NCBI GenBank assembly: GCA_965230515.1 | Contig: OZ246007.1 | Span: forward strand, 806,001 to 870,000 | Direction: 5' to 3' | Source: JAJFKB01 sp965230515 | GTDB taxonomy: Bacteria > Pseudomonadota > Gammaproteobacteria > Pseudomonadales > IMCC2047 | Length of the DNA: 64,000 bases | In this document: positions 37,130 to 46,823 of the stretch, piece after piece | Numbering within the stretch: the first letter of the stretch is position 1 | How the letters are laid out: each line of letters starts with the position of its first letter | Position numbers and translations under genes: made by a program | The notes under the pieces: generated by a model | Database searches by the model: none | What the model saw: the letters and a program-made list of their open reading frames with translations, nothing else | What the model was told of the DNA's origin: nothing

Positions 37130-37274
37130 CAGTTACTCTCCGTTTCTATCATTTCTATTTCAACGATAACCTTCTGTTTTACTCATCAATCTGTCAAACG
37201 GCAGACTCGAAGCTGCTTAACCGGTCTATTTTATCAGAATACCCAAACCTTATTGCTTTCTTAGGCTTTTGGCT

Positions 37275-38099
37275 TCAGTGCGTCAACGGCTGATTAAGTT
37301 CTGCCAAATCAATCCCGTCAATCTCGGCACTCTCCATGAGGCTATGGATGTACTGGCGAACAGCTCGTCGATTACCCTGTTCCGACAGATAGTTGGCAAT
37401 TTTTTCCCTAACTTGCTCGAACTCCAGCGGATCTCCATCAATTTTACGATCCATACGCACGATATGATAACCATATCTGGACTCCAGCGGGTGAGCGGCC
37501 AAACCAATCTCCAATTTAAAAAGCTGCCGCTCAAATTCCGGAGTGGTCTGTCCTTTGCTCAACTGCCCCAGATTTCCATCCGTCTCCTTGGACGGACAGT
37601 CTGAGTGCAGCTTCACCAGCGATACAAAACTGGCTGGATCTTCCTTCAACTCAGCAAGCAGTTGCTCAGCCTTCTGCCTGGCAGCATCGCGCGCCTCAAT
37701 ATCCTGTGGATCTGCAGCAATCAATATGTGGCTTGCTTCGGCGATATCCGGACTGCGAAACCGCTCGCGATTTTGTTCAAAATAGCGGCGACAACTTATC
37801 TCATCTGATTGAGGCGCCTCTACCTGTTTATCGATCAGCACTCTGATCAACCCTTCATTCCTGCTTTCATTTTCCAACAGTGTCAGCTCTTGATCAAATC
37901 CCTGGGCAATAGCCTCCTGAACCAGCAGCTCCTGAATTATCAGCGCTTGTGCTGATTGACCAATCGCCTCCTCCGCTGACTTTGAAGGATGGTACTGTAA
38001 TTCGTGAGCGAGCGTTTCCCGTGTTATCACACTGCCGTTAACCGTAATTTCAGGCAGGTCTGCCATTTCAGCTTGAGTCTTTGGCTTAGAATCAGACAT
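37275..38099 (-). CDS. PpiC-type peptidyl-prolyl isomerase of the nar operon
   Basis: This 274-residue protein has an N-terminal SurA-N-like helical region and a parvulin domain (EASHILIAA, DGNLGQLSKGQTTPEFERQ, YGYHIVRMDR). No signal peptide is visible, so it is probably cytoplasmic, like the NifM-type proteins next to narGHJI in Pseudomonas. It may help fold a nitrate reductase subunit. The ATG at 38099 follows a GAGGT Shine-Dalgarno. A terminator-like hairpin sits between it and narI. Confidence 0.85.
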   Translation of the reverse strand: MSDSKPKTQAEMADLPEITVNGSVITRETLAHELQYHPSKSAEEAIGQSAQALIIQELLVQEAIAQGFDQELTLLENESRNEGLIRVLIDKQVEAPQSDEISCRRYFEQNRERFRSPDIAEASHILIAADPQDIEARDAARQKAEQLLAELKEDPASFVSLVKLHSDCPSKETDGNLGQLSKGQTTPEFERQLFKLEIGLAAHPLESRYGYHIVRMDRKIDGDPLEFEQVREKIANYLSEQGNRRAVRQYIHSLMESAEIDGIDLAELNQPLTH

Positions 38100-38112
38100 A
38101 TTTTTACACCTC

Positions 38113-38141
38113 AAAAAAACCCCGCAGCGTATGCTGCGGGG
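38113..38141 (-). terminator. Terminator-like hairpin between narI and ppiC
   Basis: CCCCGCAGC-GTAT-GCTGCGGGG is a 9-bp GC-rich stem (38120-38141) followed on the minus strand by seven T. It ends the narK-narGHJI transcript, or reduces transcription into the isomerase gene, whose Shine-Dalgarno follows immediately. Confidence 0.88.
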
Positions 38142-38197
38142 CGTCCAGTTTCCTTAGCTTGTGATGGAGCTTTATAGTTCAAGCTCCGGTATTTATT

Positions 38198-38881
38198 CTA
38201 AAATACCTTTTGCCTTACCAATTGATAGTTACGTCCCAGATACCAGATAGGTGCACTGATTACGTGAACCATTCGAGTAAAAGGAAACACGACAAACAGT
38301 GTTAGACCCAACAATACATGCAACTTGTAAATCAGGTTAACGCCAGATATCGCTGCCGCCGCCTCTACAGGCTGAAAGGTAACGATACTCTGCGCCCAAG
38401 TGCCCAACAGTAGCATGACGGAGCCATCCAGATGTTGACTTGAAGCAATAATCGTACAAAGCCCCAAGATCAGCTGTGCATAAAGCAGCAACAGTATCAT
38501 GATATCCGACTTGCTGCTGTTTGCTTTTACACGCTCGTCAGTAAGGCGACGTTTGATCAGCATGGTCATACCAATAAACGCCAGTATACCGAAAACACCA
38601 CCGGAAATCATGGCTAACATCTGCTTGGCAGGTGTCGAAATCACGTAGTGATACAAGGATTCCGGGGTTAACAGGCCCACAAAGTGCCCCATCAAAACAA
38701 ACAACACACCGACATGGAACAGGTTATTGGCGACGCGAAAGTTCTTGCTATTCAACATCTGACTGGAACCTGCTTTCCAGGTGTACTGCTCTCGATCAAA
38801 TCTAATCCAACTGCCTACCAGACATACCAGTAGTGCAATATATGGGTAGAGACCAAATAATAATGTATTAAAGTAACTCAT
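38198..38881 (-). CDS. narI: Respiratory nitrate reductase gamma subunit NarI
   Basis: This 227-residue membrane protein has five transmembrane helices and conserved histidines for two b hemes (including NLFHVGVLFVLMGHFVG and KLHVLLGLTLFVVFPFTRMVH). It oxidises quinol and passes electrons to NarH. It lies 27 bp after narJ. Confidence 0.96.
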   Translation of the reverse strand: MSYFNTLLFGLYPYIALLVCLVGSWIRFDREQYTWKAGSSQMLNSKNFRVANNLFHVGVLFVLMGHFVGLLTPESLYHYVISTPAKQMLAMISGGVFGILAFIGMTMLIKRRLTDERVKANSSKSDIMILLLLYAQLILGLCTIIASSQHLDGSVMLLLGTWAQSIVTFQPVEAAAAISGVNLIYKLHVLLGLTLFVVFPFTRMVHVISAPIWYLGRNYQLVRQKVF

Positions 38882-38908
38882 GTTTTATCTCCAACATCTA
38901 CTGGCAAA

Positions 38909-39646
38909 TTACAATGGCTGACTGCTTACGCTAGACTGCTGCGACACATCCTTAACCCAATGCACGGGTTCGGACTTCTGCTCCTGCATAGGAAAAGGCG
39001 CCTTGCCCTGTGACGGGCAAGCCTGATTATCATCACCCATGCCAAAGGTAATGGCCTCCTCTTCCCAGACCTTATCCAACGCTTCCGGCGTATCATCCCG
39101 TGCTTCTCTGGCGACCTGCTCCAACACCGGTTGAAGGTCTACTTTGACCCCGGCAATCATCAGCAGCGCATCGAAAAGACAGTGGTAAGGGCTTTCACGC
39201 TCCTGCAGTCGCGCGCTAAGCAATGCCAGAATATGATGAACATCAGCAAGTCCTTCTCGAGCATCCATCTCATCACCCTGAGCCAGAAACTCCAGATAGA
39301 GGGGAATATAATCCGGCAGTTCCTTCACGCCGAGGCTAAACCCTTTCTCTTCGTATAGTGCCATGAGATCGACCATGGCTTGACCTCGATCTCTTGACTC
39401 ACCATGCACGTGCTCAAACAACAGCATTGACAGGGCGCGGCCGCGATCAAACAGACCCACATAGCACTCCTGCGCGTCCATAAGCTCCTGATCCCGCAAG
39501 CCCTCAGTCAACTGCACCAAATGCGTGCGCATAGCCGGCGAGATCTCCTTTGCCGACTTGATCACTTCGATCAACTCATCGGCGTGAGCCATCAGCTCTT
39601 CGCTGGGATAACTCATCAGCCTTGAGATAACTTTTAAAATAATCAT
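38909..39646 (-). CDS. narJ: Nitrate reductase assembly chaperone NarJ
   Basis: The 245-residue protein of the NarJ/TorD family starts with ILKVISRLMSYPSEEL and has the conserved YVGLFDRGRALSMLLFEHVH motif. It holds NarG until the molybdenum cofactor is inserted. The ATG at 39646 is chosen because GGGAG lies 9 bp upstream; TTG and GTG codons just before it give a slightly longer frame. It starts just after the narH stop. Confidence 0.95.
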   Translation of the reverse strand: MIILKVISRLMSYPSEELMAHADELIEVIKSAKEISPAMRTHLVQLTEGLRDQELMDAQECYVGLFDRGRALSMLLFEHVHGESRDRGQAMVDLMALYEEKGFSLGVKELPDYIPLYLEFLAQGDEMDAREGLADVHHILALLSARLQERESPYHCLFDALLMIAGVKVDLQPVLEQVAREARDDTPEALDKVWEEEAITFGMGDDNQACPSQGKAPFPMQEQKSEPVHWVKDVSQQSSVSSQPL

Positions 39647-39652
39647 CACCAA

Positions 39653-41191
39653 TTACTCCCAAACCTGAACCGTATCAATAATGTCGCGACGATTGGCTTT
39701 AGCTGCACCAAACATATTGACGTCACTGGTACCGTCTGAACATCCGTTACCAAAACTAAATCCACAGCCCCCGCGTTCAGCATAAGCTTCTACCAATGCA
39801 TCCTCACGATGAGCAGTCGGAATCACGTAACGATCTTCATAGTTGGCAATCGCCAGATAGCGGTACATCTCTTCCACCTGAAGCGCTGTCAGCCCCACCT
39901 CTTCAAGAACCGCCGCATCATCAGCGTTTTCAACGTTCTGGGCACGCTTGTATGCACGCATCGCCAGTAGTCGTTTTAATGCCAGGGTCACGGGTTTCTC
40001 ATCACCTGCAGTGAGCAGGTTAGCCAGATATTTCACAGGAATACGCAGCGAATCCACATCCGGAATGACACCCGCCATGCCCACTTGTCCCGCGTCAGCA
40101 GCATGCTGAATCGGAGATAGTGGCGGCACGTACCAAACCATCGGTAAAGTGCGGTATTCCGGGTGCAAAGGTAACGCCAGTTTCCAGTCCATCGCCATTT
40201 TGTATACGGGAGAACGTTGTGCCGCTTCCAAAGTGGAATCCGGAATTCCATCGGCCTTCGCCTGCCTGATCACTTCAGGGTCAAATGGATCCAGGAAGAT
40301 TTCCAGTTGCTTCTCATACAGATCCTGCTCTGAAGGTGCACTCGCAACCTCTTTAATACGGTCCGCATCATAGAGCAGCACGCCCAGGTAACGAATACGT
40401 CCCACACAGGTCTCCGAACAGACAGTCGGCATACCGGATTCGATACGCGGATAACAGAAGATACACTTCTCTGATTTACCCGACTTCCAGTTGAAATAGA
40501 TCTTCTTGTACGGGCAACCGGAAATACACATACGCCAGCCACGGCACTTCTCCTGGTCAATCAGTACAATGCCGTCTTCCTCACGCTTGTAGATCGCGCC
40601 ACTGGGACATGAAGCCACACAAGCCGGGTTCAGGCAGTGCTCACATAGACGTGGCAAGTACATCATGAAAGTGTTTTCGAACTGACCGTAAATCTCCTTC
40701 TGAACGTTATCAAAGTTCTTGTCTTTGCTACGTTTCGAGAACTCGGTTCCGAGAATTTCTTCCCAGTTCGGACCCCATTCGATTTTCTGCATGCGCTTGC
40801 CGGAAATCAGTGACCGTGGTCGGGCCACAGGCTGATGCTTTTGCTCAGGAGCGGTATGCAGATTCTGATAGTCAAAATCAAAGGGCTCGTAGTAGTCGTC
40901 AATTTCCGGCAGATCCGGGTTTGCGAATATGTTCGCCAGCACACGGTATTTTCCACCGATTTTCGGGTTAATGGAGCCATCGCTGTTACGTACCCAGCCA
41001 CCATTCCACTTATCCTGGTTTTCCCACTCTTTCGGGTAACCGATGCCCGGTTTGGTTTCTACATTGTTAAACCACGCGTATTCCATACCCTCTCGAGAGG
41101 TCCACACGTTTTTACAGGTAATAGAACAGGTATGACACCCGATACACTTATCCAGGTTTAACACCATGCCTATTTGAGAACGAATTTTCAC
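39653..41191 (-). CDS. narH: Respiratory nitrate reductase beta subunit NarH
   Basis: This 512-residue iron-sulfur protein has four cysteine groups. The first is at Cys16, Cys19, Cys22 and Cys26 (CIGCHTCSITC). Others are CEHCLNPACVASC and CRGWRMCISGC, where a Trp marks the [3Fe-4S] cluster. It carries electrons from NarI to NarG. It lies 12 bp after narG. Confidence 0.97.
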   Translation of the reverse strand: MKIRSQIGMVLNLDKCIGCHTCSITCKNVWTSREGMEYAWFNNVETKPGIGYPKEWENQDKWNGGWVRNSDGSINPKIGGKYRVLANIFANPDLPEIDDYYEPFDFDYQNLHTAPEQKHQPVARPRSLISGKRMQKIEWGPNWEEILGTEFSKRSKDKNFDNVQKEIYGQFENTFMMYLPRLCEHCLNPACVASCPSGAIYKREEDGIVLIDQEKCRGWRMCISGCPYKKIYFNWKSGKSEKCIFCYPRIESGMPTVCSETCVGRIRYLGVLLYDADRIKEVASAPSEQDLYEKQLEIFLDPFDPEVIRQAKADGIPDSTLEAAQRSPVYKMAMDWKLALPLHPEYRTLPMVWYVPPLSPIQHAADAGQVGMAGVIPDVDSLRIPVKYLANLLTAGDEKPVTLALKRLLAMRAYKRAQNVENADDAAVLEEVGLTALQVEEMYRYLAIANYEDRYVIPTAHREDALVEAYAERGGCGFSFGNGCSDGTSDVNMFGAAKANRRDIIDTVQVWE

Positions 41192-41203
41192 TGTGCAGCC
41201 TCC

Positions 41204-44200
41204 TTAAACGTCTTGAGGAAGTGGTTGTGGCAAAGCATCTCCACCCAGACCACCGGTCTCGGTATCATCCAGCCAATCCACTTTATTCATTTTGCGTACC
41301 ACGACAAATTCGTCGCGATTACAACCTACGGTACCGTAATAGTTAAAGCCGTAGGATTGCTGTGCGTAACCACCAATCATATGGGTCGGCTTCATAATCA
41401 CACGGGTAACCGAGTTATGGTGTCCACCGCGAGTACCGGTCGTTTCCGAACCCGGCACGTTAACGATTCGCTCCTGGGCGTGATACATCAGGGTCATACC
41501 TTCATTCACACGTTGGCTTACCACCACACGACAGGTAATTGCTCCGTTAACGTTAAATACTTCAACCCAATCGTTATCTTCCAGATCCGCTTTCTTGGCA
41601 TCCACCTCTGAGACCCAGATGATCGGACCACCACGGTTTAGAGTCAGCATCAACAGGTTGTCGGAGTAGGTGCTGTGAATACCCCACTTCTGGTGCGGTG
41701 TAATCCAGTTCAGCACGATCTCTTTGTTACCGTTGGATTTTTTACCCTTGACCATCTCAATGGTTTTGGTATTGACCGGCGGACGATAGGAAATCATCTG
41801 CTCGCCAAAAGCCTGCATCCACTGGTGATCCTGATAGAACTGCTGACGACCGGTAATGGTACGCCAGGGGATATACTCATGAACGTTGGTGTAACCAGCG
41901 TTATAGCTGACGTGCTCATCCTCCAGACCAGACCAGGTAGGCGAAGAGATAATCTTGCGCGGTTGCGCCTGAATATCGCGGAAGCGAATTTTCTCTTCAT
42001 GCTTGGGCTCGGCCAGGTGCTTGTGGTCACGGCCGGTAATCTGACCCAATGCGTCCCAGGCTTTGACAGCCACGTTACCATTTGTTTCAGGTGCCAGAGT
42101 CAGAATCATTTCCGCAGCATCAATCGCGCTTTCAATACGCGGCTGACCTTTGCTCACACCTTCATCGGTGACGCGATAGTTCAGGTCACGCAGGAACTCT
42201 ACCTCTTCATCGGTATTCCAGCCGATCCCTTTACCACCATTACCCGCTGACTCTAACAAGGGGCCCACCGAGGTAAACTTCTTGTAAGTGTTGGGATAGT
42301 CCCGCTCAACCACCACCATATTGGGTGCGGTCTTGCCCGGAATCAGGTCACATTCACCTTTTTTCCAGTCCAGCACATCAATCGCCTGTGCCAGTTCTCC
42401 CGGGGAGTCATGCTGCATAGGAATGGTCACGATATCTTTCTCTACGCCCAGGTTACCCTCAGCGATTTCAGAGAATTTCTTCGCAATTCCTTTATAGATA
42501 TCCCAATCCGAACGCGCTTCCCAGGCCGGGTCCGCCGCTTTTGAGAGCGGATGGATGAAGGGGTGCATGTCCGAAGTATTCAGATCATCCTTTTCATACC
42601 AGGTCGCAGTTGGCAGCACGATATCCGAGTACAGACAGGTTGAAGACATACGAAAATCCAGAGTGGTGACCAAATCCAGTTTTCCTGTCGCACCGTCTGC
42701 AACCCACTCTGCTTCCTGAGGGATAATGCCATCACGTTTACCGTTATCTTCGTTCATCACACCGTTATTAGTGCCCAGCAGATACTTGAGCATATACTCA
42801 TGCCCTTTACCTGAAGAACCCAACAGGTTTGAACGCCAGATAAACATATTGCGCGGGAAGTTCTCCGGACTATCCGGTTGCTCCGCAGAGAAACGAATAT
42901 CACCGCTTTTCAGTTGCTCGACCAGATACTCTTTCGGGTCTTTACCGGCCGCTTCAGCATCCTTGGTGATCTGCAGCGGGTTACGATTCAACTGTGGCGC
43001 ACTTGGCAACCAGCCAAGGCGTTCAGACTTGATGTTGTAATCGAGCATCGCTTCAGGGTACTGTGATTTATCCACCATGGGTGACAACACTTCATGAATG
43101 CTGACTTTCTCATGGCGCCACTGCGAACTGTGGTTATAGAAGAACGAAGTAGAGTTCATGTGACGTGGAGGTCGATGCCAATCCAGAGCAAACGCCAGTG
43201 GAGTCCAGCCAGTTTGTGGGCGAAGTTTTTCCTGTCCCACATAGTGTGCCCAGCCGCCACCACTCTGGCCCACACAACCGCACATGATCAACATGTTGAT
43301 CAGTCCGCGATAGTTCATATCCATGTGATACCAGTGGTTCATCGCTGCACCCACAATGATCATGGAGCGACCTTTGGTCTTATCGGCGTTATCAGCAAAT
43401 TCCCGAGCAACCTGAATCACTTTTTCACGGGATACACCGGTGATATTTTCCTGCCATGCAGGAGTGAACGGAGTCAGATCATCATAGCTGGATGCTACAT
43501 TACCACCACCCAGACCACGATCAATACCGTAGTTAGCAATGGTCAGGTCAAAGACTGTAGCAACCTTGACACTGCTGCCATCCGCCAACTGTATATCACG
43601 CGCTGGAACATTACGTGGCAGCACTTCATCATGTTCGCAGTAGTTCCAGTATTCGTTGCTTTGATCCGCTGCAAAGTGCGGGAAAGATACTGATACGGTA
43701 TTTGCTTCACCGTCAATCAGGGAAAGCTGTAGCTGTGTATCTTTACCTTCTTTTCCTTCACGGGCTTCAATATTCCACTTGCCTGCTTCACCCCAGCGGT
43801 AGCCGATCGAACCAAGCGGAGAAACAAGCTCACCACTTTTCTCATCATAAGCGATGGTTTTCCATTCCGGGTTGTTGTCCTGACCCAGGTTTTCCGCCAA
43901 ATCAGATGCCCGAATAAAACGGGTAGGCTTGAGCGTGTCATTTTCATGCTCTTCCAACAGCACCAGCATCGGCATGTCGGAATAACGACGCACATAATCA
44001 GTGAAGTATTCGCTGGGGTTTTCCAGATGGAATTCCTTCAGAATTACGTGGCCAAATGCCATACCAAGTGCAGCGTCAGTACCCTGTTTGGGGTTAAGCC
44101 ACAGATCAGTGAGCTTAGCGACTTCCGAATAATCCGGTGTCACAGAAACCGTTTTTGCACCTTTATAACGCACTTCAGTGAAGAAGTGAGCATCGGGGGT

Positions 44201-44983
44201 ACGTGTCTGGGGTACGTTTGATCCCCATGCGATAATGTAATTCGAGTTATACCAGTCAGCCGATTCAGGAACGTCGGTCTGCTCACCCCATACCATCGGT
44301 GATGAAGGAGGCAAGTCACAGTACCAGTCGTAGAAGCTCATACAGACGCCACCGATCAACGATAGATAACGTGACCCTGCAGCGTAGGAAACCATTGACA
44401 TAGCCGGGATTGGCGAGAAACCAACAACTCGGTCAGGACCAAAAGTTTTAGTAGTATAAACGTTCGCAGCTGCGATAATTTCGTTGACCTCATCCCAGGA
44501 AGAGCGGACAAAACCACCGAGACCACGTTTAGATTTGTATGAGGTCGCTTTCGCTGAATCCTCAACAATAGAACCCCAGGCTTCTACAGGATTCGAATGT
44601 GCCAGACGCGCCTCTCTCCATAGTTTCAGCAGAGGCTTGCGAACCATCGGATAACGCAGACGGTTGGCACTATAAATATACCAGGAGTAGCTGGCGCCAC
44701 GTGGACAGCCGCGCGGCTCATGGTTAGGCAGGTCATTACGCGTACGCGGATAATCAGTCTGCTGGGTTTCCCAGGTAATCAATCCGTTTTTTACGTAAAT
44801 TTTCCAGCTACAGGAACCGGTACAGTTAACACCATGCGTTGAGCGGACGATTTTATCGTGCTGCCAGCGCTGCCGGTAGCTATTTTCCCACTCGCGGCTC
44901 TCATTGGTGACGTCGCCATGACCATCGGCGAACTCACCCTGTTTTTTCTTGAAAAATTGCAATCTATCTAAAAAGTGACTCAT
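41204..44983 (-). CDS. narG: Respiratory nitrate reductase alpha subunit NarG
   Basis: The 1259-residue catalytic subunit binds bis-MGD and one [4Fe-4S] cluster with ligands His50, Cys54, Cys58 and Cys93, at E. coli NarG numbering. The Asp region that coordinates molybdenum is in WGEQTDVPESADW. It has no Tat signal and works on the cytoplasmic face, so nitrate must be imported. It lies in the order narK1-narK2-narG-H-J-I, as in Pseudomonas. Confidence 0.98.
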   Translation of the reverse strand: MSHFLDRLQFFKKKQGEFADGHGDVTNESREWENSYRQRWQHDKIVRSTHGVNCTGSCSWKIYVKNGLITWETQQTDYPRTRNDLPNHEPRGCPRGASYSWYIYSANRLRYPMVRKPLLKLWREARLAHSNPVEAWGSIVEDSAKATSYKSKRGLGGFVRSSWDEVNEIIAAANVYTTKTFGPDRVVGFSPIPAMSMVSYAAGSRYLSLIGGVCMSFYDWYCDLPPSSPMVWGEQTDVPESADWYNSNYIIAWGSNVPQTRTPDAHFFTEVRYKGAKTVSVTPDYSEVAKLTDLWLNPKQGTDAALGMAFGHVILKEFHLENPSEYFTDYVRRYSDMPMLVLLEEHENDTLKPTRFIRASDLAENLGQDNNPEWKTIAYDEKSGELVSPLGSIGYRWGEAGKWNIEAREGKEGKDTQLQLSLIDGEANTVSVSFPHFAADQSNEYWNYCEHDEVLPRNVPARDIQLADGSSVKVATVFDLTIANYGIDRGLGGGNVASSYDDLTPFTPAWQENITGVSREKVIQVAREFADNADKTKGRSMIIVGAAMNHWYHMDMNYRGLINMLIMCGCVGQSGGGWAHYVGQEKLRPQTGWTPLAFALDWHRPPRHMNSTSFFYNHSSQWRHEKVSIHEVLSPMVDKSQYPEAMLDYNIKSERLGWLPSAPQLNRNPLQITKDAEAAGKDPKEYLVEQLKSGDIRFSAEQPDSPENFPRNMFIWRSNLLGSSGKGHEYMLKYLLGTNNGVMNEDNGKRDGIIPQEAEWVADGATGKLDLVTTLDFRMSSTCLYSDIVLPTATWYEKDDLNTSDMHPFIHPLSKAADPAWEARSDWDIYKGIAKKFSEIAEGNLGVEKDIVTIPMQHDSPGELAQAIDVLDWKKGECDLIPGKTAPNMVVVERDYPNTYKKFTSVGPLLESAGNGGKGIGWNTDEEVEFLRDLNYRVTDEGVSKGQPRIESAIDAAEMILTLAPETNGNVAVKAWDALGQITGRDHKHLAEPKHEEKIRFRDIQAQPRKIISSPTWSGLEDEHVSYNAGYTNVHEYIPWRTITGRQQFYQDHQWMQAFGEQMISYRPPVNTKTIEMVKGKKSNGNKEIVLNWITPHQKWGIHSTYSDNLLMLTLNRGGPIIWVSEVDAKKADLEDNDWVEVFNVNGAITCRVVVSQRVNEGMTLMYHAQERIVNVPGSETTGTRGGHHNSVTRVIMKPTHMIGGYAQQSYGFNYYGTVGCNRDEFVVVRKMNKVDWLDDTETGGLGGDALPQPLPQDV

Positions 44984-45053
44984 AACAAAAATCTCTTTGT
45001 CGCTTAACTAACGGGGATACGCTCCCCACTTTAAATCTATTTACCTTTCGGCC

Positions 45054-46730
45054 TTAAGGATTGTAGAACTCATTATCCCGTTTAAGGCTGAACTCCTCTC
45101 CGCATTTCGGACAATTAACTAACGTTGTCTTTCTATCCTTGCGCAGATAAAACCACCAGTTAATGAGGATACAAAGCGCGTAAAAGGCCGCAAAACCATA
45201 CAACGCATTTTCCGGAGTGGTTGCCTTGATCTGCTCACCAAACACCTTGGGAATATAGAATGCACCATACGCTGCAACGGCTGAGGTCCAACCAAGCGCA
45301 GGACCGGCCTGCTCCTTGTCAAACACCATCGCGATGGTGCGGAAGGTGGAGCCGTTGCCTATTCCGGTCGCCGCGAACAGTACCAGAAACAGCAGGAAGA
45401 ATTGAACAAAGTATTCTTCAGGTGTGGCAGAATTGTACGCTGCTTTCATGTAGTAACCGGCACCGATAGCCGACACGACCATTACGGCAGAACAAATGTG
45501 TGTCACCCATGCTCCACCCATCTTATCAGCAATCCAGCCACCAACAGGACGAATCAGTGCGCCAATAAAAGGTCCCATCCAGGCGTACATCAACGCACTC
45601 GGACCATTGGGATTAATCGCATCATGCACCATGACACCATCCGGTCCCACAACATGGGTATAGCCAAAGATGACTTTAATGGCGAGCGGGAATGCTGCAG
45701 AGAAGCCGATAAACGACCCGAAAGTCATGGTGTAAATAATACTCATGATCCAGGTATGACGATTATCAAAAATCTTAAACTGGCGATTGAGGCTGGTTTT
45801 AATATCTCCGGGAAGTATTTTCATCAGAGAAACTGTCAGCGCAACTACTGCAACCAACACCAGCTCTTTGGGGACATTAAAGCCTGAACCGTTCGCACTA
45901 GCCGGTAATATCAACCAAAGTCCGCCTGCTGCTGTCAACAGACCAATTGAGAGCATGCCGATAATGATTGTAAAACTGGTGACAGGATTACCTATATCAG
46001 GAGAAACATGTGACACTTTCAGGTTATTCATACCGAACCAACCGGCAAAGGCCAGCGGAATCAGAATGAGCAACCAGACAAAACCCGCGTTCTGAATATA
46101 GGTTTCGGTTCCAGCAGATATTTTACCGATCAAGGTACCACTGGAGTTCTCCAAAATCATGGACTCGCCACCCATTCCGCCAAACAGGCCAAATGTCATT
46201 ACCAGAGGCACCAGAATCTGCATCGTAGTAACACCGAAGTTACCCAGCCCCGCATTCAAACCAAGCGCCAGACCCTGTACCTTTTTCGGAAAAAAGAAAC
46301 TGATATTTGACATTGAGGAAGCAAAGTTACCGCCGCCAAAACCGGACAACAGCGCCAGCAGCTGGAATACCCACAGCGGAGTACTTTTGTCCTGTAGCGC
46401 CAATCCGGTGCCAAAGGCAGGAATCATCAGCAGCGCCGTTGTAAAAAAGATGGTGTTACGACCACCACACAGTCGAATAAAAAAACTGCTGGGAATCCGC
46501 AAAGTAGCACCGGTCAAACCGGCAATTGCCATCAGTGTAAACAGCTCTGATTTTTCAAAATCAAAGCCCAGGTTGAGCATTTGTACTGTGATAATTCCCC
46601 AGTACAACCAAATAGCAAAGCCGCATAACAGGCTGGGGATTGATATCCACAGATTCCTGTTTGCGACTTTCTTACCCGTCGACTCCCAAAATGCCGGGTC
46701 TTCGACGTCCCACTTATTAATGTCAGACAT
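45054..46730 (-). CDS. narK2: Nitrate/nitrite antiporter NarK2 (NNP family)
   Basis: This 558-residue MFS protein has about 12 helices and nitrate signature segments (GLNAGLGNFGV; GATLRIPSSFF and LIRPVGGW with the substrate-binding arginines). It belongs to the NarK type that exchanges nitrate for nitrite. Its C-terminus is extended and ends in a single CPKC knuckle (NCPKCGEEFSLKRDNEFYNP), which is not needed for transport. It lies after narK1 and 70 bp before narG. Confidence 0.93.
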   Translation of the reverse strand: MSDINKWDVEDPAFWESTGKKVANRNLWISIPSLLCGFAIWLYWGIITVQMLNLGFDFEKSELFTLMAIAGLTGATLRIPSSFFIRLCGGRNTIFFTTALLMIPAFGTGLALQDKSTPLWVFQLLALLSGFGGGNFASSMSNISFFFPKKVQGLALGLNAGLGNFGVTTMQILVPLVMTFGLFGGMGGESMILENSSGTLIGKISAGTETYIQNAGFVWLLILIPLAFAGWFGMNNLKVSHVSPDIGNPVTSFTIIIGMLSIGLLTAAGGLWLILPASANGSGFNVPKELVLVAVVALTVSLMKILPGDIKTSLNRQFKIFDNRHTWIMSIIYTMTFGSFIGFSAAFPLAIKVIFGYTHVVGPDGVMVHDAINPNGPSALMYAWMGPFIGALIRPVGGWIADKMGGAWVTHICSAVMVVSAIGAGYYMKAAYNSATPEEYFVQFFLLFLVLFAATGIGNGSTFRTIAMVFDKEQAGPALGWTSAVAAYGAFYIPKVFGEQIKATTPENALYGFAAFYALCILINWWFYLRKDRKTTLVNCPKCGEEFSLKRDNEFYNP

Positions 46731-46783
46731 AAGTCTCTCCAGTTTTATATTTCTAATCTCGCTAAATTAAAAACCTTTCCAAT

Positions 46784-46814
46784 AAAAACTCCCGCAAACC
46801 ATTGGCTGCGGGAG
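46784..46814 (-). terminator. Terminator-like hairpin between narK1 and narK2
   Basis: CTCCCGCA and TGCGGGAG pair over a 10-base loop (46789-46814) and are followed on the minus strand by a T-run. It lies within the 93-bp narK1-narK2 gap, so it likely attenuates transcription into narK2-narGHJI unless a second promoter exists there. Confidence 0.7.
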
Positions 46815-46823
46815 CTCTTTGAA

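Noticed and set aside
37130..37274. FNR box before ubiT (CATCAATCTGTCAA)
   Set aside because: The half-sites are not inverted in the right way for TTGAT-N4-ATCAA.
41675..42250. Long plus-strand ORF opposite narG
   Set aside because: It is a shadow frame inside narG with no domain and no translation signal.
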